From Acrocarpospora pleiomorpha (GTDB lineage: Bacteria; Actinomycetota; Actinomycetes; Streptosporangiales; Streptosporangiaceae), in NCBI RefSeq assembly GCF_009687885.1, contig NZ_BLAF01000034.1:18802-82801 (forward strand): a DNA stretch of 64,000 nt, read 5' to 3'. The first letter of the stretch is position 1. Each line of letters starts with the position of its first letter. A program made the translations under genes and the position numbers. Under the pieces are notes generated by a model, which did not search any database, was not told the DNA's origin, and saw only the letters and a list, made by a program, of their open reading frames with translations. Shown here in pieces: positions 53,307 through 64,000 of the stretch.

Positions 53307-54788
53307 TTATCGTGGCCCCGCCCCACGGGAGGCAGGGCGGGCCGCCTCCACCTGGGCGACCAGTTCGGCGAGCGTCGGGGTCTCGAAGAACGTGTCGAGG
53401 GTGAGCTCGACTCCCAGCCGCTTGTCGACCCGGGCGATGATCTGTGTGATCGTGAGAGAGTGGCCGCCCAGATCGAACAGGTCGTCGTCCGGGTGCACCT
53501 CCTCGATGCCGAGCACCTCGCACCAGATGGCGGTCATCACGCTCAGGATGCCGTCGTCGGCGGGACCGGCCGGCGCCACGGTCGCGGGGGCGTTCAGCGT
53601 GGCCAGGTCGCCCGGTCGGGCGGGGGACAGGTCCCGCAGCCGCCTGTACGGCGTCGCCGCCAGCGTGGCCAGCAGCCCAGCCAGGTCGGCGGCGACCAGG
53701 TCGGCGGACGCCCGGCTCAGGCAGGCCGGATCGAAGGACAGCCGCGCGCCGATCCCGTCGACGACCTGGACGTGCAGGGTGTTTCTGATCGCGCCGTTGG
53801 CGGTCATCCATTCGACCGAGTTGGTGAGGCCGGGAAACTCGGGATCCGGCGTGGACCGTTTGCGGTAGCTGAGCGAGACCGGGGCCAGCGCCGCCCGTGG
53901 CGTGATCCCGGTCACCGCGCGGGCGATGGGGACGCGGCGGTGGCGGTAGATCTCGCGGAGCTCGGCGCGGACGTTGCGGGCGAACTGGGCGAAGGAGTCG
54001 GTCGAGTTCGGGGTGGTGAAGACGGGTAGCTCGTTGGAGTACAGGCCGATGGTGTCCTGGTCCGCGGCGGTTCTGGTGGAGAGGTCGACGGCGAGGGTCT
54101 GAGGGCCGGGGCGGTAGCCGTACAGGAGGGTGTGCAGGAGGGCGACCAGGGCTTCGAAGCGGGTGACGCCGAGCGATTCGGCGAGCTGGCCGAGTTCGGG
54201 GTCGAGTTTGAGGTCGATTGTGTCGGCGGGGGTGGCGCGCAGGGAGAGGGCGGTCAGGCCGGGGAGGGCGAGTTTGACGGGGTCGCGCCAGCGGGGGCGC
54301 CAGAATTCCGTGGCGGCGGCGATGTCGGCCGGGTCGGACTCCGAGGTCACGGGGGGTGGAAGGGGCGAACCGCTGTAGGCCAGGGCGAGGTCGCGGACCA
54401 GGAGGTCCTTGGAGACTCCGTCGAAGATCGCGTGGTGGGCGACCACGAGTAGTTCGTGCTCGGATCCGGTCGAGGTCAGGATGAACCGGGTCAGGGGGCC
54501 GGTGGCGAGGTCGAAATCCACCTCGGCGGGGCCCGGTTCGAGGGCGGGAGGTGTCGCGGCGGGGACGAGGCCGACCACGCCGTCGCGGTCGGCGAGGGCC
54601 TTGCCCAGCAGGGGATGGCGTTCGACGACGGCGGCGCACGCGGCGGCGAGCGCGGTCCGGTCCAGCTCCCCGGTCAGCCGGATGAGCAGCGGCATGTGGT
54701 GGGCGCGCGGGTCACCCCCGAGCCTGTCGGTGACCCACATGCCGTGCTGGGCGGGGGAGGCCTGCTCCCAGATCAGCGACGAGGACAT
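53307..54788 (-). CDS. NRPS condensation-carrier didomain protein (C-T)
   Basis: 493 residues. The condensation domain (about 1-400) starts SSSLIWEQASPAQHGMW and has an intact HHAIFDG catalytic motif. A carrier domain follows (about 415-485) with the phosphopantetheine Ser in DLGGHSLTITQ. There is no adenylation domain, so the carrier must be loaded in trans, perhaps by the adjacent AMP-ligase. The ATG at 54788 lies one base past the AMP-ligase stop. It is the last gene of block 2. A decayed copy of its carrier domain lies at 48240. Confidence 0.88.
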   Translation of the reverse strand: MSSSLIWEQASPAQHGMWVTDRLGGDPRAHHMPLLIRLTGELDRTALAAACAAVVERHPLLGKALADRDGVVGLVPAATPPALEPGPAEVDFDLATGPLTRFILTSTGSEHELLVVAHHAIFDGVSKDLLVRDLALAYSGSPLPPPVTSESDPADIAAATEFWRPRWRDPVKLALPGLTALSLRATPADTIDLKLDPELGQLAESLGVTRFEALVALLHTLLYGYRPGPQTLAVDLSTRTAADQDTIGLYSNELPVFTTPNSTDSFAQFARNVRAELREIYRHRRVPIARAVTGITPRAALAPVSLSYRKRSTPDPEFPGLTNSVEWMTANGAIRNTLHVQVVDGIGARLSFDPACLSRASADLVAADLAGLLATLAATPYRRLRDLSPARPGDLATLNAPATVAPAGPADDGILSVMTAIWCEVLGIEEVHPDDDLFDLGGHSLTITQIIARVDKRLGVELTLDTFFETPTLAELVAQVEAARPASRGAGPR

Positions 54789-54789
54789 G

Positions 54790-56238
54790 TCACTCGCTTT
54801 CCTCGCGCGGCGTCCCGAGCAGGCCGCGCAGTTCGGTCTTGAGGATTTTGCCCGACGGGTTCTTGGGGAGCGCGTCGAGCAGCAGGATGTGCGCGGGGAG
54901 TTCATGCCTGGCCAGCCGGGTGGCCAGGAAGGCGCGCAGGTCGTTGATCGCGACATCGGAGGCGACCACGGCGGCGGCCACCGCGGTGCCCAGCGAAGGG
55001 TCGGGCACGCCGAAGACGGCGGCTTCGACCACGTCCGGATGTTCGTACAGGGCGGCCTCGACCATGATCGTGGACACTTTGAAGGCGCCGGACTTGACCA
55101 CGTCGCTCTCGCGGTCGACCAGGTAGAGGTAGCCCTCCTCGTCGAGGTAGCCGAGGTCGCCCATGCGGATCCAGCCGTCCTTGAAGACCGCGCCGGTGGC
55201 CTCGCCGTCGCCCACGTACGAGCGGGGGGCCGCGCCGGAGCGCAGCCACACCTCGCCCGTCTCGCCTGGCGGGAGCGTGCCATCGCCGATCCGCAGGCCG
55301 CTGCCGAACGCGGGACGGCCGAGCGCGGCCGGACGTTTCGGATCGAAGATCATCACAGTCTGGGCGGGGGCGGCTTCGGTGGAGGTGTAGTAGTTCGTCA
55401 CCGTCGCCTTCGGGAACGCCTTCGTGAGCCGGAGGGCCAGCGCGGGCGGCAGGGCGGCGGCGGCCGAGCCGAGCAGCAGCACCGAGGAGAAGTCGTGCCG
55501 GTCGGGCGCGCCCGACGCGAGCAGCTCGTTGGCCATGGTCGGGACCAGGAAGACCGTGCCGACGCCGTGCGACTCGATCAGGCGGGCGAACCTGGACGGG
55601 GTGAACACCGGCGGGGTGAGCATGGCCGGGAAGGCGTCCAGCGCGTTGAGCAGCATGGCCTGACCGGCCTGGGTGCCGATCGGGAAGGCGTGCAGGAAGT
55701 GTCTGGAGTGCCGGAACATCCGGCGCGCGGGCGGCCCACCCCGGCCGAAGGCCAGGTTCGCGTGGGTGGCGCCCACACCTTTCGGCCGTCCGGTGGTGCC
55801 GGAGGTGTAGAGGATCTGCGCCAGGTCCTTCGGCCGAGGTCCCTCCGGGAGGTCTCCGTCGGCGAGTTCGAGTTCGGTCACGACCGACGTCCAGCCGTCG
55901 ATCTTGGGTGGGCGTAACCGGGAGGCGTGCACGATGCCCACGGCCCTGCAGTCGCGTACCAGGAACTCCAGCTCGGGTTCGGCCAGCCGGTCCGACAGCG
56001 GCACCGCCACCGCCCCGGCCATCAGCACCCCGACGTACGCCACCGCGTAGTCGGCCCAGTCCCGCGACCCGAACAGCAGCGCCACCCGCTCGCCAGGACG
56101 GGCGGGCAGCCCCCGTGCCACGGCGGCCGAACGCCGCTCCCACGCCCCGAACGTCAGCGAGTCCACCCCCGCGACCTCGATCGCGACCCGGGCGGCATCC
56201 TCCCCCGCGCGCGTACGGAGCAACTCGGCCAGCATCAC
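54790..56238 (-). CDS. Stand-alone AMP-dependent acyl/aryl ligase
   Basis: About 482 residues of the ANL adenylate-forming family. Motifs: ILYTSGTTGRPKGV (P-loop), YYTSTEAAP (A5), GDLGYLDEEGYLYLVDRESD (A7-A8) and PSGKILKTEL with the catalytic Lys. The binding pocket lacks the NRPS Asp235-type signature (FDxS), which argues for a carboxylic acid other than an alpha-amino acid, such as a fatty or aromatic acid. GTG 56238 overlaps the upstream stop and has GGAGG seven bases before it; ATG 56235 is nearly equivalent. With a discrete carrier and two C-type proteins beside it, it could load an acyl starter. That role is inferred. Confidence 0.82.
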   Translation of the reverse strand: MMLAELLRTRAGEDAARVAIEVAGVDSLTFGAWERRSAAVARGLPARPGERVALLFGSRDWADYAVAYVGVLMAGAVAVPLSDRLAEPELEFLVRDCRAVGIVHASRLRPPKIDGWTSVVTELELADGDLPEGPRPKDLAQILYTSGTTGRPKGVGATHANLAFGRGGPPARRMFRHSRHFLHAFPIGTQAGQAMLLNALDAFPAMLTPPVFTPSRFARLIESHGVGTVFLVPTMANELLASGAPDRHDFSSVLLLGSAAAALPPALALRLTKAFPKATVTNYYTSTEAAPAQTVMIFDPKRPAALGRPAFGSGLRIGDGTLPPGETGEVWLRSGAAPRSYVGDGEATGAVFKDGWIRMGDLGYLDEEGYLYLVDRESDVVKSGAFKVSTIMVEAALYEHPDVVEAAVFGVPDPSLGTAVAAAVVASDVAINDLRAFLATRLARHELPAHILLLDALPKNPSGKILKTELRGLLGTPREESE

Positions 56239-57608
56239 GGAGCGACCTCCAGCTCACTCGGCCGGGCGTCCCGGAAAGCCGACTCCACCACGAGCTCCTC
56301 CACCGCGCGCAGCAGCCCGACCATCCGGCTCTGCGGCAGGCGGCAGGTGTCGGCGTTCAGGCCGATCGACAGGATGCCGCTCTGGCGGGTCACGAAGAAG
56401 CAGAAATTGCAGGTGAAATGGTCCACCCCCGGCAGCCACTCGATCCGGGAGGACGTCACCGAGGTGCGGATCGCGTCCTCGCCCGGCGAGCTCTCCTGCA
56501 GGGCGCTGTGGTCGACCGGGCGCATGTCGTTGAAGCAGCACGACGGGTCGACCTTGACCGCGCGGTCCGCGCTCACCCGCTCGACCATGGCCTCCCAGGC
56601 CAGCTGGTCATACTGGGCGTGCCGGTAGGCGCGCATCGCCTCAGGCAGGGTGGCCTCCAGCGTCACGGCCAGCGTCGCGTCGGGATCGGAGGACATCGTG
56701 AACAGGCCGAGCTGGCTGAGCGAGGTCACCAGGTCCCTGGTCTCCGGCCGGAACCGGTTGTGCACGATCGGGGTGATCACGCAGGTCTCGTGCGGGGTGA
56801 TCGTGCCGATCAGCGCCGAGACGGCGGTGAGCAGCACGGTCGCCGTGCTCATGTGATGCCGCGCGGCCACGATCGTGACCGCGTCCTCCAGCGCCCGCGA
56901 CTCCAGCATCGCCTTGCTCCAGCGCGGCGAGCCCGGCTCGGCGACCAGATCGGGGAACATCGTCGGCGGGCCCTTGCGGTAGCCCGCCTCCCAGTGCGCC
57001 AGCGCCCGCTCGGATCGATTACGCCCCACGCCGGACTCCTGCTCGGCCACCAGGTCGAGCACCTGCTGGGACGGCGGCCTGGCCAGGCTCCCGCGCAGCA
57101 GCAGCTGGCGCAGGTCGCGGACCACGATGTCGGCCGCGTACCCGTCCACGGCGGTGTGGCACAGCACCACCCCGACCTGCCGCACCACGTCGTCGACCGT
57201 GATCAGCCCGATCCGGACCGGCCACTCCTCGACCAGGTCGAACGCGCGCGCGGCCAGATCCAGGACCAGGCCCTCGGCCGCCTTCTCCGCCTCCTGCTCG
57301 GTGGCCGCCAGCACCTGCCGCTCCAGCCAGCCGGTCTCCGACACGATCTGGAACGGATGGCCGTCCTCGCGGAGAGCGATCCTGGACCGCAGCGAGTCGT
57401 GCCGCGCGACCAGCGCGACCACCGCCGAGGTCACCTGCTCCACCGTGTACGGGCCGCGCCCGCGCGGCATCGGCAGCACCCGCCAGAGGTTGAAATAGTG
57501 CGCGCTCGCCGGACCGGCCTGCCGCATGGCCTCGTAGATGGACCGCTGCCCCCAGGCCAGGTTCGCGCGGCCCGCGCGCCCGCCCGAGAAGCGCACATGC
57601 TCGCTCAT
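56235..57608 (-). CDS. Condensation-domain-like protein
   Basis: 457 residues of the chloramphenicol-acetyltransferase-like fold. The catalytic motif reads CHTAVDG: the first His of HHxxxDG is Cys, but the second His (the base), Asp and Gly are kept, so activity is possible. Other parts diverge from amino-acyl condensation domains, which suggests an acyl-transfer or ester-forming role, or a platform (X-like) domain. ATG 57608 overlaps the carrier gene stop (ATGA). Operon position between a discrete carrier and an AMP-ligase suggests it condenses what they carry. Confidence 0.75.
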   Translation of the reverse strand: MSEHVRFSGGRAGRANLAWGQRSIYEAMRQAGPASAHYFNLWRVLPMPRGRGPYTVEQVTSAVVALVARHDSLRSRIALREDGHPFQIVSETGWLERQVLAATEQEAEKAAEGLVLDLAARAFDLVEEWPVRIGLITVDDVVRQVGVVLCHTAVDGYAADIVVRDLRQLLLRGSLARPPSQQVLDLVAEQESGVGRNRSERALAHWEAGYRKGPPTMFPDLVAEPGSPRWSKAMLESRALEDAVTIVAARHHMSTATVLLTAVSALIGTITPHETCVITPIVHNRFRPETRDLVTSLSQLGLFTMSSDPDATLAVTLEATLPEAMRAYRHAQYDQLAWEAMVERVSADRAVKVDPSCCFNDMRPVDHSALQESSPGEDAIRTSVTSSRIEWLPGVDHFTCNFCFFVTRQSGILSIGLNADTCRLPQSRMVGLLRAVEELVVESAFRDARPSELEVAP

Positions 57609-57846
57609 CGCAGCCTCCCGGCCACGTCCGCGACCAGGTTGGCGAAGTCGTCCACCAGGCCCGGGTCCACGTCCACGCCGAACTCGTCCTCGATGGCGTC
57701 CACCAGCCGGATCAGGCTGAGCGAGGTCACGCCGAGCGCGGCCAGCGAGTGCTGCGCGGCCAGCACGTCGTCGGCCGAGATCTGGTCGTCGGTGGCGGCG
57801 GCCACCATGACGGCCAGCTGTTTCTCCAAGGGGTCCTGCACTATGT

Positions 57847-57850
<4 letters not shown>
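57605..57850 (-). CDS. Discrete peptidyl/acyl carrier protein
   Basis: 81 residues forming one carrier domain. The phosphopantetheine site is in LGVTSLSLIRLVDAIEDEFG, where TSL replaces the common DSL but the modified Ser stays. The rest has the length and helix pattern of an ACP/PCP. GTG 57850 overlaps the stop of the NRPS gene (GTGA), so it is coupled. It is probably loaded by the stand-alone ligase or by the A domain of the neighbouring NRPS. Confidence 0.88.
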
Positions 57851-61002
<3,152 letters not shown>

Positions 61003-61030
61003 CGAAGCCCTTTGACCAGCGACTATTTGA

Positions 61031-61044
61031 TGGGAACGCTCCCA
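61031..61044. promoter_or_regulatory. LacI/CebR-type operator TGGGAACGCTCCCA (NRPS block 2)
   Basis: Identical to the 14-mer at 6486-6499 and one base from that at 6320, placed 29 bases upstream of the block 2 start. Confidence 0.8.
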
Positions 61045-61129
61045 CGATGGGACTGTTTCGTCAAGATCCAACCCTCACCGCAGGATGGACGACCTGTGCG
61101 GACATGAAACTTTCATCCGGGAGAGAAAG

Positions 61130-61169
61130 CCGGTACGGCTGCCGCCACGGAGGGCGGCAGCCGTACCGG
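61130..61169 (-). terminator. Strong stem-loop after the GH48 gene
   Basis: CCGGTACGGCTGCCGCC (61130-61146) pairs perfectly over 17 bp with 61153-61169, 12 bases past the GH48 stop on the minus strand. Confidence 0.85.
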
Positions 61170-61180
61170 ATCGGGCTAGG

Positions 61181-64000
61181 TCATCCTCCGGGGAAGAACG
61201 AGCCATAGTCGGCGAGCGCCATCGCGGCGTCCGCCTGAGCCCAGAATCGGTGGTAGGTGAACGTCGGCACGGCGCCGCCGTTCAGGTAGGTCTGCACCTT
61301 CGACCAGTCAGGGTCGCTGGTGTAGAAGGAGCGGATGCCGAGGAAGGACTTGCCCGGCACGATGGTGTCGCCGTTGGGCATGACCCCGCTGTAGCCGGAC
61401 GGGATGTACAGACCCGTCTGGTTGGCCGAGGTCCACACGTCGTCGAACCGGTTGTAGTCGGCGCGGGTCTCCGGCACCACGATGCCGCGGGCGTCCTTCA
61501 GCATGATCATGCGGTCCAGCAGGCCCTTGGCCGTGTTCTTGGCCGAGATGCCGAGCGTGCTGGTGGGCTCCTTGGCGGCGTAGTAGATCAGCGTCCGGGC
61601 GTACGCGGCGGTGACACCGATGTCCTGGGTGAAGTTGCGCACCGTGACATGCAGGCCGGGGTTGTCCGCCGGAGTTCCGGTGGGGCTGTTGAAGGTGGCC
61701 GACGGGGCGCCGCTCCAGTCCATCTCGTTCGGGACCTGGTAGTTGCTGCCGGTGCCGAGCGTGGTCTGCGAGATGGCCCAGGCCACCCACTTGTCCAGCA
61801 CGGACTTGGCCATGGTGTTGCCGGTCACGTAGTACAGCTCCGCGAGGCGCTGCATGCCCCAGCCCTGGAAGCCGAACCACTGGTTCGACGGCGGGTCGTG
61901 GTAGACCGGCTGCCAGTCGTAGGTCATGCCGAAGAACTGCGGCTGACCGGCCGGTCGGGCCGCGTACGCGCCGTCCCAGCTGTTGGTGGCGCCACCGGCG
62001 ATGCCGCCCTCGGCGGACTGCAGCCACTTGTAGAACTGCACCTGCCGGGTGAGGCTCTGGTTCCAGTCCGCCGCGGCGGTCGGCGACTGCGGCCGCATCG
62101 CCGTCGGGCCGGCCGAGAGCGCCCACGCGGCCAGCGGGTTCTGGTAACCGCCGTGGTTGTGGCTGGAGCCGATCCGCCAGGACCAGGCGCCGTCCAGCGC
62201 GCCACCCCACGCGAAGTACCAGTTCAGCAGGTACGCCGAGCTGCTCTTGCCGGAGCCCGCGGTGCAGGTCGGCGAGGCGCAGCCGGGGTTCTTGAAGTAC
62301 TTGTCGTACATCGCGTAGCGCAGGTAGTCGCCCAGCTTGCCGGCCTTGGTCAGGGTCGCCGAGACCTGGGACTGGTTGCCCTGCTCGGTCGCCCAGGTCA
62401 GCGCCCAGTAGGCGGCCTGGACGGCGCGGGCGTCGGCGTCCGGAGCGGCGGTGTACCGCCACTGGGCGGCCGCGGTGCCCTGGATGAACAGCGGCTGGTA
62501 GCCCTGGCCGGACTGGCCGTACCGCTGGGTCTCGCAGGACGGGTGCGGGACGGTCTCCCAGACCGACTCCTGCGGGCCGCGCTGGTAGGTGTTGATGTAG
62601 GTGACCCGCTTGGTGTTGTCGCCGCACTCGGTGAGCGAGCTGCCGCGCCCGGTGCCGTAGCCGTAGACGTCGTCCACGTCGAGCAGCCAGTGCATGGCGT
62701 ACATGTTGCGGTTGCCGTACGTCGAGGCGAGTTCGTTGGCCAGCGGGTCCTGGCCGGCCACCACGGAGGTGGACAGCGGGGACGGGTACTGGCTGGGCTG
62801 GTTGAACTCGGGCGCGTAGTCGGCCGGGTCCGCCGGGTTGTAGCTGGTCATGCCGCCCGGCTGGTTGGCCGCGGACGGGATGATGTAGTTCTCCATCAGG
62901 GTCCAGGAGGCGTTGAACGGCGCCCAGTTCCTGGTCACGCGACCGTACTGCGCCTCCAGCCAGATGAGGAAGCTGAACGCCTCCGACGTGGTCTCGTGAC
63001 CGTGGTCGGGGGCCTCCACCATGAGCGTCTCGATCGAGTGGTACGGGATGCCCTCGGGGGAGAGGTAGCCGCTGGCGGACGCCTTCAGCTTGTCGTACTG
63101 GGCCTGGAACTCGGTCAGGTAGGAGTTACTGGTGTTCTCGTCGTCGGCCTCGGTCGCGGTGACAGAAACCGACGTCAGACCGGACGAAGCCACGGTGATC
63201 GTCCGGGTGCCGTTGGTGCTGTCGGCGTCCTGCGCCGCCGAGAGCGTGACGCTCTGCGGGGTGGCGAAGTTGGCCGGGGTGAAGGTCAGCGAAGCGCCGC
63301 CGGTCACGGTGATGTTGGTGTCACCACCGGTCGCGGCGGTGTTGGTCACCGTCACGTTGGCGGTCGGCGCGATGGCCAGCCGCACGCTGTAGATCGCGGT
63401 CGAGCCCTCCGGCACGCTCAGGCTGGTCGGGGTGACGACCAGGGACTGGGTGGTGACCGGGTCGTCGTCGGCCTCGGTCGCGGTGATCGGAGTGACGGTT
63501 CCGCCGGAGCCGCAGGTCAGGTTGATGGTCCTGGTGCCGTTGGTGGTGTCGGCGTCCTGAGCGGCGCTCAGGGTCACGTTCTGCGGGGTGGCGAAGTTGG
63601 CCGGGGTGAAGGTCAGCGAAGCGCCGCCGGTCACGGTGATGTTGGTGTCACCGCCGGTCGCCGCCGCGCTGGTCACGACCACGTTGGCGGTCGGCGCCTG
63701 GTTGAGCCGCACCGAGTACGTGGCCGTGCCGCCCTCGGGCACGCTCACCATCGTCGGGGTCACGATGCAGGACAACGTCGTGGTCGAATCGTTGTCCACC
63801 TCGGTCGCGGTCACCGCCACCGTGGTCAACCCGGCGGAGGCGACGTTGATGGTCCGCGTCCCGTTGGTGGTGTCGGCGTCCTCGGCCGCGGCGATCGTCA
63901 CGTTCTGCGGCGTGGCGAAGTTGGCCGGGGTGAAGGTCAGCGAGGCGCCGCCGGAGACGGTCAGGTTGGCGTCGCCGCCGGTCGCCGCGGTGCTGGTCAC
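61181..64000 (-). CDS. Secreted GH48 cellulase with Calx-beta-like repeats, N-terminus outside the window
   Basis: 939 residues are visible. The upstream part has three repeats of about 95 residues (VPEGGTATYSVRL, GGDTNITVTGGASLTFTP, TNGTRTI, TEADD), which look like Calx-beta-type adhesive or calcium-binding domains. They are followed by a GH48 catalytic domain of about 640 residues (YLTEFQAQYDKLK to the end). GH48 marks include PDHGHETTSEAFSFLIWLEA with the acid Glu, NMYAMHWLLDVDDVYGYG, SVWETVPHPSCE and WSWRIGSSHNHGGYQNP. GH48 enzymes release cellobiose processively from cellulose chain ends. The first base of the window's reading is not the true start. Any signal peptide or cellulose-binding module would lie outside. 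Its product, cellobiose, is the kind of signal that relieves CebR-type repression of the neighbouring NRPS genes. Confidence 0.93.
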   Translation of the reverse strand: MTSTAATGGDANLTVSGGASLTFTPANFATPQNVTIAAAEDADTTNGTRTINVASAGLTTVAVTATEVDNDSTTTLSCIVTPTMVSVPEGGTATYSVRLNQAPTANVVVTSAAATGGDTNITVTGGASLTFTPANFATPQNVTLSAAQDADTTNGTRTINLTCGSGGTVTPITATEADDDPVTTQSLVVTPTSLSVPEGSTAIYSVRLAIAPTANVTVTNTAATGGDTNITVTGGASLTFTPANFATPQSVTLSAAQDADSTNGTRTITVASSGLTSVSVTATEADDENTSNSYLTEFQAQYDKLKASASGYLSPEGIPYHSIETLMVEAPDHGHETTSEAFSFLIWLEAQYGRVTRNWAPFNASWTLMENYIIPSAANQPGGMTSYNPADPADYAPEFNQPSQYPSPLSTSVVAGQDPLANELASTYGNRNMYAMHWLLDVDDVYGYGTGRGSSLTECGDNTKRVTYINTYQRGPQESVWETVPHPSCETQRYGQSGQGYQPLFIQGTAAAQWRYTAAPDADARAVQAAYWALTWATEQGNQSQVSATLTKAGKLGDYLRYAMYDKYFKNPGCASPTCTAGSGKSSSAYLLNWYFAWGGALDGAWSWRIGSSHNHGGYQNPLAAWALSAGPTAMRPQSPTAAADWNQSLTRQVQFYKWLQSAEGGIAGGATNSWDGAYAARPAGQPQFFGMTYDWQPVYHDPPSNQWFGFQGWGMQRLAELYYVTGNTMAKSVLDKWVAWAISQTTLGTGSNYQVPNEMDWSGAPSATFNSPTGTPADNPGLHVTVRNFTQDIGVTAAYARTLIYYAAKEPTSTLGISAKNTAKGLLDRMIMLKDARGIVVPETRADYNRFDDVWTSANQTGLYIPSGYSGVMPNGDTIVPGKSFLGIRSFYTSDPDWSKVQTYLNGGAVPTFTYHRFWAQADAAMALADYGSFFPGG

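Overview
The window is high-GC DNA with GTG and ATG starts, overlapping operons and terminators that lack T-runs. Its content (MbtH-dependent NRPSs, secreted CBM13/CBM2 hemicellulases, a GH48 cellulase, LacI and RpiR regulators) points to a soil, plant-litter-degrading filamentous actinomycete. Streptosporangiales would fit, but the genus cannot be read from the sequence alone.

Layout. 1-4390: a truncated sulfotransferase, a secreted metzincin-type protease and a secreted HNH nuclease. 4931-18576: NRPS block 1, with a stand-alone C domain on the minus strand, then on the plus strand A-T-C*-T-C-A-T, then C-A-T-TE fused to an MFS exporter, then MbtH. 18781-28621: an RpiR-linked catabolic region containing a dipeptidase, a TIGR03364-like FAD oxidase, an alkaline-phosphatase-superfamily hydrolase, an oligopeptide-type ABC importer and the regulator. 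28856-30706: two unknown secreted or membrane proteins. 30790-39638: a hemicellulose island (GH62, GH10, GH43, a LacI regulator, GH30) with LacI-type palindromes at its promoters. 39966-44308: a two-component system, a small membrane protein and an Fe/Mn superoxide dismutase. 44835-53268: an AT-richer accessory island holding an NLR-like NACHT ATPase, a carrier-protein relic, a Nudix hydrolase, a five-gene cluster around a six-cysteine precursor peptide, and a rearranged relic of the two-component cassette. 53307-61002 (minus strand): NRPS block 2 (C-A-T, discrete carrier, C-like protein, AMP-ligase, C-T). 61181-64000: a GH48 cellulase with Calx-beta-like repeats, running off the window.

How the parts connect. 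All three outward NRPS promoters (6320, 6486 and 61031) carry TGGGAGCGCTCCCA or TGGGAACGCTCCCA, the CebR-type cello-oligosaccharide operator. The two NRPS blocks, about 42 kb apart, therefore look co-regulated and possibly cellulose-responsive, as known for thaxtomin. Three of the four adenylation domains read as glycine (DILQLGVIWK) and one as Asp/Asn-like (DFTKIGHVGK), so a small Gly-rich, Asp-containing peptide is the best guess.

The most novel-looking system is at 48931-52688. A 68-residue peptide with six cysteines lies upstream of a CxxC thioredoxin-fold protein, an S26 signal peptidase, a MauE/DoxX-like membrane protein and an ABC exporter. No lanthionine, glycosyl or radical-SAM enzyme is present. 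This suggests a secreted disulfide-stapled peptide matured by a MauD/MauE-like redox pair.
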